A DNA stretch of 64,000 nucleotides from Mycolicibacterium vulneris (GTDB taxonomy: Bacteria > Actinomycetota > Actinomycetes > Mycobacteriales > Mycobacteriaceae): the NCBI RefSeq assembly GCF_002104765.1, contig NZ_NCXM01000010.1, forward strand, positions 62,001-126,000. Reading direction: 5' to 3'. Under the pieces are notes generated by a model. It was not told where the DNA came from. It made no database searches and worked only from the letters and a program-made list of their open reading frames with translations. A program made the translations under genes and the position numbers. Below, piece by piece: positions 18,347 to 26,321 of the stretch (position 1 is the stretch's first letter; every line of letters starts with the position of its first letter).

Positions 18347-19731
18347 CAGAACAATCTCCGCATGATGTTGAGGGCGAGTCGGCTGTAGGGCGGGTAGACC
18401 AGACGCGGATCGGGTTTCGCCGTTTTGGACAGCACCGCGCGGCGGTGGCTGAGCGTTTCGAAGCCCCACCTACCGTGGTAGGCGCCCATGCCGCTGGCGC
18501 CCACACCGCCAAACGGCAGCGACGGCACCAGACAATGCATAGCAACGTGATTGATCACCGCGCCGCCGGATGGGATGCGATCAACTAGGCCGCGGCTAGC
18601 GTGTCCAGAGCCAAAAACATACAGTGCCAATGGTTTCGGTCGGCGGTTGACGAAATCGACTGCTTGGTCGACTGACTCGTAGGTGAGGATCGGCAAAACC
18701 GGACCGAAGATCTCATCGGCCATGACCGGGTCGCTGGGTGACGGATCAACGATGACGGTTGGTTCGATACGCAGCGTGCTGCTGTCCCAATGGCCGCCGG
18801 CGGCCACTTTGCCTTCGGTGCTGCCGATCAGCGAGACCAGCCGGTCGAACTGACGCTGGTTGACTATCGGTACCCCCAGATCACCTTCGTCCGAACGAAA
18901 GTCGCGAAGGTTGCCGACGATCTTGCCGACGAGTCCGTTGACGATGCTGTAATCAGCGAGCACGTAATCCGGCGCGATGCACGTCTGGCCGGAGTTCAGC
19001 AGCTTGACCCATGCGATGCGACGGGCGGCGACATCGATATCGGCATCGGCCGTGACGATCACCGGGCTCTTGCCGCCCAGCTCCAGCGTGACCGGGGTGA
19101 GGGTTGGTGCCGCCGCGGCCATGATCTTCTTGCCGACTTCGGTTCCGCCGGTGAAAAGAGCGTGATCGAAACCCGCCGCCAGCAAGTCTTGGGTGACCGC
19201 GGCGTCACCTTCGACCACACGTACAGCCTCGGGGTCGACGTACTGCCCGAGCTGTCGCGCCAACAACGCCGATGTGGCAGGCGCGAGTTCGGAAGGCTTG
19301 ATCACGGCGCAGTTGCCGGCCGCCACCGCGGCGACCAGCGGCGCCAGACTCAGATACAGCGGATAGTTCCACGGTCCGATGATCAGCACTGCGCCCAACG
19401 GGTCGTATTGCACCCATGCCCGACCAGGGAGCTGCGCCATCGGCAATGGTTCCCGTCGCCGGCGCATCCACTTCTTCAGGTGCTGACGCGCATAGACGGC
19501 CTCGCCCTTGGTCGAGGCGATATCACCCAGCCACGCCTCCGCAGGACTGCGACCGAGGTCCTCGGCCAATGCCGCAGCGATCGCCGGCTCGCGCTCCTCG
19601 ACGAACCGCTCGATGCCGCGTAGCTGTTCCAGTCGCCACTGCAAGTCACGCGTTCGACCGCTGTCGAAAACTTTCCGAACATCGGCGAGCACGTTGGCCT
19701 CAGCGGTGATCTTCGGTGCCGAGATAGTCAC
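18346..19731 (-). CDS. Aldehyde dehydrogenase (fatty-aldehyde type)
   Basis: 461 aa, the length of class 3 fatty-aldehyde dehydrogenases. The PWNYPLYLSL segment, catalytic base in LELGGKSP (about 217) and nucleophile in NSGQTC (about 251) are all present. The GTG at 19731 is chosen for its AGGAGG ribosome site; the upstream in-frame sequence is arginine-rich shadow. It probably oxidises the aldehyde produced by the P450 and SDR of the same operon. Its stop overlaps the ferredoxin start. Confidence 0.9.
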   Translation of the reverse strand: MTISAPKITAEANVLADVRKVFDSGRTRDLQWRLEQLRGIERFVEEREPAIAAALAEDLGRSPAEAWLGDIASTKGEAVYARQHLKKWMRRRREPLPMAQLPGRAWVQYDPLGAVLIIGPWNYPLYLSLAPLVAAVAAGNCAVIKPSELAPATSALLARQLGQYVDPEAVRVVEGDAAVTQDLLAAGFDHALFTGGTEVGKKIMAAAAPTLTPVTLELGGKSPVIVTADADIDVAARRIAWVKLLNSGQTCIAPDYVLADYSIVNGLVGKIVGNLRDFRSDEGDLGVPIVNQRQFDRLVSLIGSTEGKVAAGGHWDSSTLRIEPTVIVDPSPSDPVMADEIFGPVLPILTYESVDQAVDFVNRRPKPLALYVFGSGHASRGLVDRIPSGGAVINHVAMHCLVPSLPFGGVGASGMGAYHGRWGFETLSHRRAVLSKTAKPDPRLVYPPYSRLALNIMRRLF

Positions 19732-19748
19732 AGATCCTCCTGAGGGGT

Positions 19749-20540
19749 TCAGATTTCGGGCGCGGGCACTACGCCACTCGCGACCGCTCCGCTGATTCCG
19801 CCGTCGACCGCGATAGCCTGACCGTTGACCCAACGAGCGTCGTCGCCGGCCAGAAAAAGCACCACGTCGGCAACGTCGCCCGGATCGGCGTGACGCCCGA
19901 GCAGATTCTTCAATCCGTCGAGCGTGTCTTTGCCCATCGATTCTTCGAAGTCGACCAAGATCGGAGTTTCGACCGGTCCGGGCAGCACCGCATTGATCCG
20001 AAAACCCATCTCGGCCACCGCCAAACCCATCGACATGGTGTAGACGGTGGAAACTTCCTTCGAGAAATTGTAGGCGTTACCCTGCTGCGGGTTGGCCTTG
20101 AACCAGGCCGCACCCTCCTCAAAGGTGTCGGTAGCCAACAGATCCCGGATCAGGTCGAGCCGTTCCGGCCAGCCGAACCCTGCCGTCGACGACACGATGG
20201 TGATCGCGGCGCCCGGCTTCAGTCGTTCGAAGAACGACTCCGTCAAGTGACGGACCGCAAGGCTGTTGACGGCCAGCACCAGGTCGGCCGGCGCGGTGCC
20301 CGGTATACCGGCGATGTTCATCAAGCCATCGAATTCTCCGTCGAGTTGTTCCACCGCCGTGTCGATGCTGTGGGGGTTAGCCAAATCGACTTCGATGTGT
20401 CGGGTCACCGGCGCAGTCGGTTGGTTGCGGTCCAGGCAGTGCACCTCCGCTCCTGCAGACAGCAAACGTTCTGCCACCGCGTGTCCGATGCCTGATGCGG
20501 CGCCGGTGACGACGTAGCGTTTCCCGGAAAAGTCGGCCAT
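19749..20540 (-). CDS. SDR, hydroxysteroid/coniferyl-alcohol dehydrogenase-like
   Basis: 263 aa SDR with TGAASGIG near residue 12, an aspartate (CLDRN) ending the second strand for NAD, and a YNFSKE active site preceded by VSSTAGFG. An insertion of about 30 residues lies between serine and tyrosine (WPERLDLIRDLLATDTFEEG), as in 3-alpha-hydroxysteroid and coniferyl-alcohol dehydrogenases. It begins 7 bp after the P450 gene and would oxidise the P450 product alcohol. Substrate class is inferred only. Confidence 0.85.
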   Translation of the reverse strand: MADFSGKRYVVTGAASGIGHAVAERLLSAGAEVHCLDRNQPTAPVTRHIEVDLANPHSIDTAVEQLDGEFDGLMNIAGIPGTAPADLVLAVNSLAVRHLTESFFERLKPGAAITIVSSTAGFGWPERLDLIRDLLATDTFEEGAAWFKANPQQGNAYNFSKEVSTVYTMSMGLAVAEMGFRINAVLPGPVETPILVDFEESMGKDTLDGLKNLLGRHADPGDVADVVLFLAGDDARWVNGQAIAVDGGISGAVASGVVPAPEI

Positions 20541-20547
20541 AGCTCTC

Positions 20548-21813
20548 CTAGTCGATCGTGTAGGGCAGGGATTTGACTGCGGTGATGAAGTTTCCGGTCA
20601 AATACTCGGGCTCGCCAACGCGCAGGCCCGGCGCCCGGAAGATCAGCTCGCGGAAGATCGACTCCAGCTGCATCTTGGCCATGAACGCGCCCATGCAGAA
20701 GTGGGGGCCGCCTCCGCCGAATGCGACATGCGGATTGGGTGAGCGGGTGATGTCGAATACGTTGGGGTTGTTGAACACTCGCTCGTCACGGTTGGCCGAG
20801 GAGTAGACCATCGTCACCCAGTCGCCCTCGCGGATGTGCTGGCCGTGCAGCTCGGTGTCCTGAGTGGCAGTGCGCCGAAACGTCATGACCGGGGTCGTCC
20901 AGCGGACGAACTCGTCCATCGCGACTTTGATCCGCCCGTCGAAATCCTGTTCCAGCAAGGCTTTCTGGTCGGGAAATTCCTGCAACGCAATTGTGGTGAA
21001 GGTCGTGGTGGTGCGCGTGGTGTCGTTGCCTGCCACCGAGAGCAGGACGAAGTAAGGCCCCAGTTCGTCGTCGGTGAGCTGCCGTCCATCGACTTCCGCT
21101 TGGACCAGGGAGGTCATCAAGTCATTCTGCGGATGCGCCCGGCGCTTCTCGGCGAGACCGATCCCGATGTTGAGCAGCCCGACAAGGGAGTCGGTCAGCA
21201 CTTCGCCGGGTTCACGACCGGCCGCGACATCGGGATCGGCCCATGCCACCATGCCCTCTGCCAGGTGCGCCGCCTCGTCGCGCTCGTCCTCGGGCAGCCC
21301 GAGCATCTCGTAGATGGTCCACATCGGAAGGCGTTTGGCCACCTGTTGTACGAAGTCGCCTTCCTTCGCCTCGATCAGATCGCTGACAATCGATTCCGCC
21401 TGGTGCTCGATCTGTTCTTTGATCTTGGCGACCTGACGTGGCGTGAAGACGGAACTGACCAGCCGTCGCAAGCTCGAGTGCTTCGCCCCGTCCATACCCA
21501 AGAAGGACTGCGTTGCGTCGAGCATCTCTTCGGGAACGGCCTCAAACGTAATGCCCTGCCCGGAGCAGAAGATCTCAGGGTTTTTGCTGACGTAGCTGAG
21601 GTCCTCGTGGCGGGTCACCACCCAGACACCGTCGATTTCGGGCTCCATCATGGAACCTTCGATCGGCCGGTGCCAGCTCACGGGGCGTTCGTCGCGAAGG
21701 ATCTTGAATGCCTTCTCACGCTCGTCGAAGCTCTGCGCCCAGAATGCTTGTGACGAGATGTTTACCGGGTCGAAGGGCGGGCGGTCGGTTTTGGCTGGTG
21801 TCTCAGTAGTCAT
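20548..21813 (-). CDS. Cytochrome P450 (CYP124/125/142-like clade)
   Basis: 421 aa. I-helix AGNDTT at 261-266, ExxR at 301-304 and the heme loop FGGGGPHFC with Cys373. The GGGGPHFC loop and the MDEFVRW K-helix resemble mycobacterial P450s that hydroxylate the terminal carbon of sterol or methyl-branched lipid chains. The clade is a judgement by eye. Its start overlaps the ligase stop (ATGA). The operon supplies SDR, aldehyde dehydrogenase, ferredoxin and FprB directly downstream. Confidence 0.88.
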   Translation of the reverse strand: MTTETPAKTDRPPFDPVNISSQAFWAQSFDEREKAFKILRDERPVSWHRPIEGSMMEPEIDGVWVVTRHEDLSYVSKNPEIFCSGQGITFEAVPEEMLDATQSFLGMDGAKHSSLRRLVSSVFTPRQVAKIKEQIEHQAESIVSDLIEAKEGDFVQQVAKRLPMWTIYEMLGLPEDERDEAAHLAEGMVAWADPDVAAGREPGEVLTDSLVGLLNIGIGLAEKRRAHPQNDLMTSLVQAEVDGRQLTDDELGPYFVLLSVAGNDTTRTTTTFTTIALQEFPDQKALLEQDFDGRIKVAMDEFVRWTTPVMTFRRTATQDTELHGQHIREGDWVTMVYSSANRDERVFNNPNVFDITRSPNPHVAFGGGGPHFCMGAFMAKMQLESIFRELIFRAPGLRVGEPEYLTGNFITAVKSLPYTID

Positions 21814-23348
21814 GCGGGTGCCTCCATGTAGCGGTCCTTGAGACTTCTCTTAGCGAGCTTTCCGGTGGCTGTCCTGGGCAGCTCGTCGACGAAGTCGACG
21901 GAGCGGGGTGCTTTGTAATGCGCGATGCGCTCTCGGACGTAAGCGATGATCTCGTCTGCCAATTCAGGAGATGGCGTTGCCTCGGAGCGTAATTGGACGA
22001 CGGCTTTGACCTGTTCCCCCATCTCCGCATCGGGTACGCCGATGACCGCGACATCGAAGACCTTCGGGTGCAGCGTCAAGACGTTCTCGATCTCCTGCGG
22101 ATAGATGTTCACTCCGCCGGAGATGATCACGAATGCTTTCCGATCGGTCAGGAACAGGTAGCCGTCGTCGTCGACGTAACCGATGTCGCCGACAGTGGTC
22201 CAGTTCTCGTGGGCCGGATGCCTCGACGAAGCGGTCTTTTCCGGATCGTTGTGATACTCGAAGGGCGCCACGTCGCGCTCGAAGTAGACAGCCCCGACAC
22301 CACCCGGGGGCAACTCACGGCCCTCCTCGTCGCAGATGTGCAGGACACCCAGCGCGGATTTGCCCACCGACCCACGCTTATCTTTCCACTCCGCGGCGGT
22401 GATCACTGTGGTGCCGTGTTGCTCTGTCGCGCCATAGTATTCGACCAGCACGGGGCCCCACCAGTCGATCATGGCGTCTTTGACGTCTGGCGGACAGGGC
22501 GCTGCCGCGTGCACGGCCAGCCTCAGTGACGAGAGGTCGTAGCGGTTGCGAACTTCCTCTGGCAACTGCAGCATGCGGACGAACATCGTCGGGACCATCT
22601 GACTGACTGTCACTCGATACTTCTCGATGGCGGCCAGTGCCTGTTCGGCGTTGAACCGCTCCATCAGAATTACGGTGCCGCCCAATGCCTGAACGCCGCC
22701 ACACCACTTCAGCGGGGCGGTGTGGTAAATCGGTGCGGGCGAAAGGTATACGTCATCGCTGGTGATCTTGAAGGCCTGGGCCAGCAGCCCCACCAGCGGA
22801 TCTCCGGGCTCGTCAACCTGAATTGGAAGCAGGTGCGGCCGAATGCCTTTGGGCCGTCCGGTGGTTCCCGATGAATACAACATCTCCGAACCGCGCGGCT
22901 GATCCGTGATGGTCGGGTTGGCGCTGGCCAGTAGGTCGTCGTAGGGCAGATAGCCGGCGATCGCATCGCCGAAGGAGTACCAATGTCGTACCCCTGAAGC
23001 CCGATCACGCAGGTGATTGGCCAATTCCCGGACCCCGGCCGAGGCGAACACGACGCTCGCGCCGCTGTCCTGCAGGATGTACGCCGCTTCCTCTGGAGCC
23101 AGGTGCCAATTGACAGCGGTGATGTACAGGCCAGAACGTAATGCGGCCCAATAGATCTCGAACGCCTCGGCCGCGTTGTCCGAGACCAGCGCAATGACGT
23201 CGCCTCTGCGCAGGCCCATTCCGTGCAGCGCCGACGCGAGTCGGGTCGAATGATCGTCGAGTACGCCGTACGTCAGTGTCCGGCCCGACTCAGCCATGAT
23301 CACAGCCGGTCGGTCAGGGGCAGACTGCGCGTGTGTACCGGGGAACAT
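21810..23348 (-). CDS. Acyl-CoA synthetase (FadD-type, AMP-binding)
   Basis: 512 aa ANL-superfamily ligase. The P-loop is LYSSGTTGRPKGI, the central motif YYGATE, the hinge region GDIGYVDDDGYLFLTDR, and the C-terminal catalytic lysine lies in RTATGKLAKRSL. It activates a carboxylic acid to its CoA thioester through the adenylate. It sits 4 bp after the SCP2 gene and overlaps the P450 start. The acid is presumably the product of the P450, SDR and aldehyde dehydrogenase steps, or the imported lipid itself. Confidence 0.9.
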   Translation of the reverse strand: MFPGTHAQSAPDRPAVIMAESGRTLTYGVLDDHSTRLASALHGMGLRRGDVIALVSDNAAEAFEIYWAALRSGLYITAVNWHLAPEEAAYILQDSGASVVFASAGVRELANHLRDRASGVRHWYSFGDAIAGYLPYDDLLASANPTITDQPRGSEMLYSSGTTGRPKGIRPHLLPIQVDEPGDPLVGLLAQAFKITSDDVYLSPAPIYHTAPLKWCGGVQALGGTVILMERFNAEQALAAIEKYRVTVSQMVPTMFVRMLQLPEEVRNRYDLSSLRLAVHAAAPCPPDVKDAMIDWWGPVLVEYYGATEQHGTTVITAAEWKDKRGSVGKSALGVLHICDEEGRELPPGGVGAVYFERDVAPFEYHNDPEKTASSRHPAHENWTTVGDIGYVDDDGYLFLTDRKAFVIISGGVNIYPQEIENVLTLHPKVFDVAVIGVPDAEMGEQVKAVVQLRSEATPSPELADEIIAYVRERIAHYKAPRSVDFVDELPRTATGKLAKRSLKDRYMEAPA

Positions 23349-23352
23349 CGGC

Positions 23353-23757
23353 CTAGACGAGCAGGTCGTCGCGACCGTCGTTCTTGAGCCGCTCGATGTA
23401 GCTCGGATACAGCTTCTTTCCGAGCGGGGCCAGCTTGAGCAGGCTCGCGACGTTGCCGTCGACTTTGATCTTCTTCTTGGCCATTGCCAGTGGCAGGTTG
23501 ACCTTGCCCTGCCAGTATCCGTTGCCGGTCTCAGCCGTCATGGACATCGTGGCGGTCGGCGGCGCCCCGCCCTCGAGTCCTTCGCGCACGGATTTGTTCG
23601 CCATGTCGATGACCACAAGCGCCTCGGGATCGGAGAAGTCGAACGCCACCACGAGTCCGGTGGCAACTAGCTTCGGCCCGATTTCTTCATCCTCGAAGGC
23701 CGTCACGAAAATCCCGCCGATGTATTTTGTGACCTCCGCCGAGTCCTTGAACCCCAT
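23353..23757 (-). CDS. SCP2 sterol-binding domain protein
   Basis: 134 aa single SCP2-like domain. Strand and helix pattern includes LVVAFDFSDPEALVVIDM and KVNLPLAMAKKKIKVDGNV, characteristic of sterol-carrier-like proteins in actinobacteria. It binds hydrophobic ligands or acyl-CoAs and may present the substrate to enzymes of the operon it heads. Spacing to the ligase gene is 4 bp. The 189-bp region upstream contains an AT-rich stretch and a 28-bp palindrome. Confidence 0.85.
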   Translation of the reverse strand: MGFKDSAEVTKYIGGIFVTAFEDEEIGPKLVATGLVVAFDFSDPEALVVIDMANKSVREGLEGGAPPTATMSMTAETGNGYWQGKVNLPLAMAKKKIKVDGNVASLLKLAPLGKKLYPSYIERLKNDGRDDLLV

Positions 23758-23870
23758 TGTTTCGCGTCTCCTTAATCTCAGTTTATTTTAATTAAGATTC
23801 AAATTGTCGCCGAGTCAGGTTTCGTGCCACGAAATATGCTCAGCACGGTCTATGACCCCCGTCACAGGGA

Positions 23871-23898
23871 CCTTACCATAAGTCGACTTATGGTAAGG
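23871..23898. promoter_or_regulatory. 28-bp perfect palindrome between mceG and the SCP2 operon
   Basis: The sequence from 23871 to 23898 equals its own reverse complement over all 28 bases, with the centre GTCGAC and outer ends CCTTACCATAAG. It lies 113 bp upstream of the SCP2 start and 49 bp after the mceG stop. No T-run follows on either strand, so an operator for a dimeric regulator is more likely than a terminator. Confidence 0.6.
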
Positions 23899-23946
23899 CG
23901 CTGCTCCTCGTCACCACTAACCCGACATCCACCCTTGCGGCCGGAA

Positions 23947-25017
23947 TCAGGACCCTCGCAGGATCGGGATCGATGCGGTATCGACCTCGTCGTGCTGGTC
24001 GGCGTAACTGTCGTAGTCCTGAGCTGCGGCGTGCTTGCCGGCTTTAGCGAACGATTCGAGGATGGCCTCCTGGGCATCCTCGGGCAGCAGGTGCAGGTTC
24101 TCCCGAACCCGGGCGTGACGACGGGACACAGCTTTGCGCTCGGGCATGCCCGGAGTACAGGTGATCTGTGGGGGCACGCCCTCGATCTCCTCGACACCAC
24201 CGTCGTGGTGACCGGCCTCCATTTGGGCCTGCTCCTCGGCCATGGTGGCCTCGTCCTTTTCCTCGGACATGCCGATCGGCCCGATACGACGACCGTTGAG
24301 GAACTGCCGCACCACGGGCTCGTCGCTGGTCAGCAGCACTTCGCGGGGCCCGAACATGACCAGCTTGCGGCGGAACAGCATGCCCATATTGTCGGGCACC
24401 GTGCGCGCGATGTTGATGTTGTGCGTCACGATCAAGATGGTCGCGTCGATCTGGGCGTTGATGTCGATCAGCAACTGCGACAGGTAAGCGGTACGGACCG
24501 GATCCAGACCCGAGTCGGGCTCGTCACACAGAATGATCTGCGGGTCCAACACCAGCGAGCGGGCCAGGCCGGCACGCTTACGCATACCACCGGAGATCTC
24601 ACCGGGGAACTTCTTCTCATCCCCGCCCAGACCGACGAGTTCCAGCTTCTCCATGACCACGTCACGGATCTCGCCTTCCTTCTTCTTGGTGTGCTCGCGC
24701 AATGGGAACGCGGTGTTGTCATACAGGTTCATCGACCCGAACAAAGCGCCGTCTTGGAACAGCACGCCGAACATAGTGCGGATGTCGTAGAGCTCCTTTG
24801 GCGAACACTCGGTGATGTCGGTGCCGTCGACCACGATCGAGCCGTGCTCGGGGCGCAGCAGACCGATCAACGACTTCAAGAACACCGACTTACCGGTACC
24901 CGACGGGCCCAGCAGCACGCTGACCTCGCCCTCCGGAATGTCCATCGTCACGTCTTCCCAAATTCGCTGAGCGCCGAACGACTTCGTCAGCCCCGTAACC
25001 GAAATACCGATACCCAC
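23947..25017 (-). CDS. mceG: Mce system ATPase, MceG/Mkl type
   Basis: 356 aa ABC ATPase. Walker A GPSGTGKS (about 37-44), the signature SGGMRKRAG (about 142-150) and Walker B IILCDEP (about 161-167) are intact. The C-terminal third carries the Mkl-specific tail GPIGMSEEKDEATMAEEQ. It energises Mce lipid importers together with YrbE permeases. The GTG at 25017 is used because AGGAGGGG precedes it; a GTG at 25041 is in frame but has no such site. It stands alone, 16 kb from the mce operon of this window. Confidence 0.93.
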   Translation of the reverse strand: MGIGISVTGLTKSFGAQRIWEDVTMDIPEGEVSVLLGPSGTGKSVFLKSLIGLLRPEHGSIVVDGTDITECSPKELYDIRTMFGVLFQDGALFGSMNLYDNTAFPLREHTKKKEGEIRDVVMEKLELVGLGGDEKKFPGEISGGMRKRAGLARSLVLDPQIILCDEPDSGLDPVRTAYLSQLLIDINAQIDATILIVTHNINIARTVPDNMGMLFRRKLVMFGPREVLLTSDEPVVRQFLNGRRIGPIGMSEEKDEATMAEEQAQMEAGHHDGGVEEIEGVPPQITCTPGMPERKAVSRRHARVRENLHLLPEDAQEAILESFAKAGKHAAAQDYDSYADQHDEVDTASIPILRGS

Positions 25018-25140
25018 GCCAAACCCCTCCTGTTTCGACACTTGCTCATCGCCGGTTCGCTCGGCGCGCGAGCAAACCGCTCAAGCGTGTCCGCCGGGGC
25101 CAGCATAGCTTCGCTGCGTCGACGTGGCAGCAGGATTTTT

Positions 25141-25146
25141 ATCTTA
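25141..25146 (-). promoter_or_regulatory. Possible -10 element for mceG
   Basis: TAAGAT in an AT-rich patch on the minus strand within the 176-bp gap upstream of mceG. No clear -35 is visible, so the assignment is tentative. The rest of this gap shows nothing recognisable. Confidence 0.2.
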
Positions 25147-25193
25147 AATAGAAAAACTTCGGGCTGGTGCACGACGCCCGCGATCGCGTCGCC

Positions 25194-26312
25194 TCACTGG
25201 CCACGATTGCCGATGAAGCTGATGCTGACCGCGTCTGGAGCGGTCAAACCGAGCAGCTTCGCGACCAGTTGGGTAGCGGGATTGCTCAGCGCCATCGTGG
25301 CATCCGGCGGTAGAAGTCCGGCACCGATCATCAGGTGCGCGGCCCGAACCATCAAGATCGCCAACCGGGTTCCGGCCAAGACCTCGTAATAATCCAGGTT
25401 TTGCAGCCGGTGACCCGTGATTTGCTCGTAGTAGTCGACCGTTTCGGCGTGATCGGGAATGCCCTCAGGCAGCGGCAGGCCCACACCGTCGGTGTGATGG
25501 CGCTGGAGGAACAGCCACCAGCCAATTTCTTGCTCACGGCTGGCCAGGACGACCATCTCCCAGTCGAGCACCGCCGCGGCCGCCAGGCTGTCGGAGAAGA
25601 TGATGTTGCCGACCCGTGCATCGCCCCAATTGAGCACCTTCTCTGTATCGGACTCAGGCCGGTTCTCGTCGAGCCATGCAAGGGCGGCTTCGATCGTCGG
25701 GTTCGGCTCGCCCTCGGCCGCCCAGTCGAATGTCTTCCGCCAATAAGCCAGGCCGGCGTCGAGACCGCTGTGGTTCTCGGGTGCATCGAGGAACCCCAAC
25801 CCGGCCCCGAGCCAGTCGACGCCGTGAATGGCGGCCATCGTGTCGATGCCGTTATGCCACATCCGACGTCGCTGCTCAGGCGTCAGGTCGAGCACCCACC
25901 CGGCCGCCGTAAACGGTGGGTCGTCAGCCGGGATGCGTCCGTCGATGCGCTCCATCACCAGGAACGGCGAACCGAGAATGGACGGATCTTCTTCGTAGAA
26001 GTAGGCCTCGGGGACCGGCACCTTCGTGTGTTTGCCCAATGCCTTGATGACGGCCCACTCCTTGCGCAGGTCGTAATCCCGGAACACTCCGGGGCCGTTG
26101 GGCTGCACCCGGGCGACCATGCCTCTCGTTACCGCCGCACCATCCTGCTGCCAATGCACGGTGAACAGTACCGTTTCGTTCGACAACCCGCCTGCACCGG
26201 GCACCTGCAAGTCGGCGATCGTGATCTGCTGGGCCTCAGGCATTTTCGAGGACAACCAGTAAGCCAGCTTGGCGGCTGCGACATCGGTGTCGATCACGTT
26301 CTTCAGTGCCAT
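25194..26312 (-). CDS. APH-fold phosphotransferase family protein, variant catalytic loop
   Basis: 372 aa with the aminoglycoside-phosphotransferase/ACAD10-like fold. VMERIDGRIP and the metal segment VLDWEM are typical. The catalytic loop reads NWGDARVGN, so the usual histidine of HGD is asparagine, while the catalytic Asp and later Asn remain. AAGGAGATCTC precedes the ATG. It lies 9 bp after the CrtI-like gene in one operon. Related domains occur in steroid and fatty-acid catabolic clusters; the phosphoacceptor is unknown. Confidence 0.82.
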   Translation of the reverse strand: MALKNVIDTDVAAAKLAYWLSSKMPEAQQITIADLQVPGAGGLSNETVLFTVHWQQDGAAVTRGMVARVQPNGPGVFRDYDLRKEWAVIKALGKHTKVPVPEAYFYEEDPSILGSPFLVMERIDGRIPADDPPFTAAGWVLDLTPEQRRRMWHNGIDTMAAIHGVDWLGAGLGFLDAPENHSGLDAGLAYWRKTFDWAAEGEPNPTIEAALAWLDENRPESDTEKVLNWGDARVGNIIFSDSLAAAAVLDWEMVVLASREQEIGWWLFLQRHHTDGVGLPLPEGIPDHAETVDYYEQITGHRLQNLDYYEVLAGTRLAILMVRAAHLMIGAGLLPPDATMALSNPATQLVAKLLGLTAPDAVSISFIGNRGQ

Positions 26313-26321
26313 GAGATCTCC

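Noticed and set aside
23871..23898. Rho-independent terminator for mceG
   Set aside because: The stem is perfect but AT/GC mixed, has no U-tract on either strand and sits closer to a promoter region; operator preferred.
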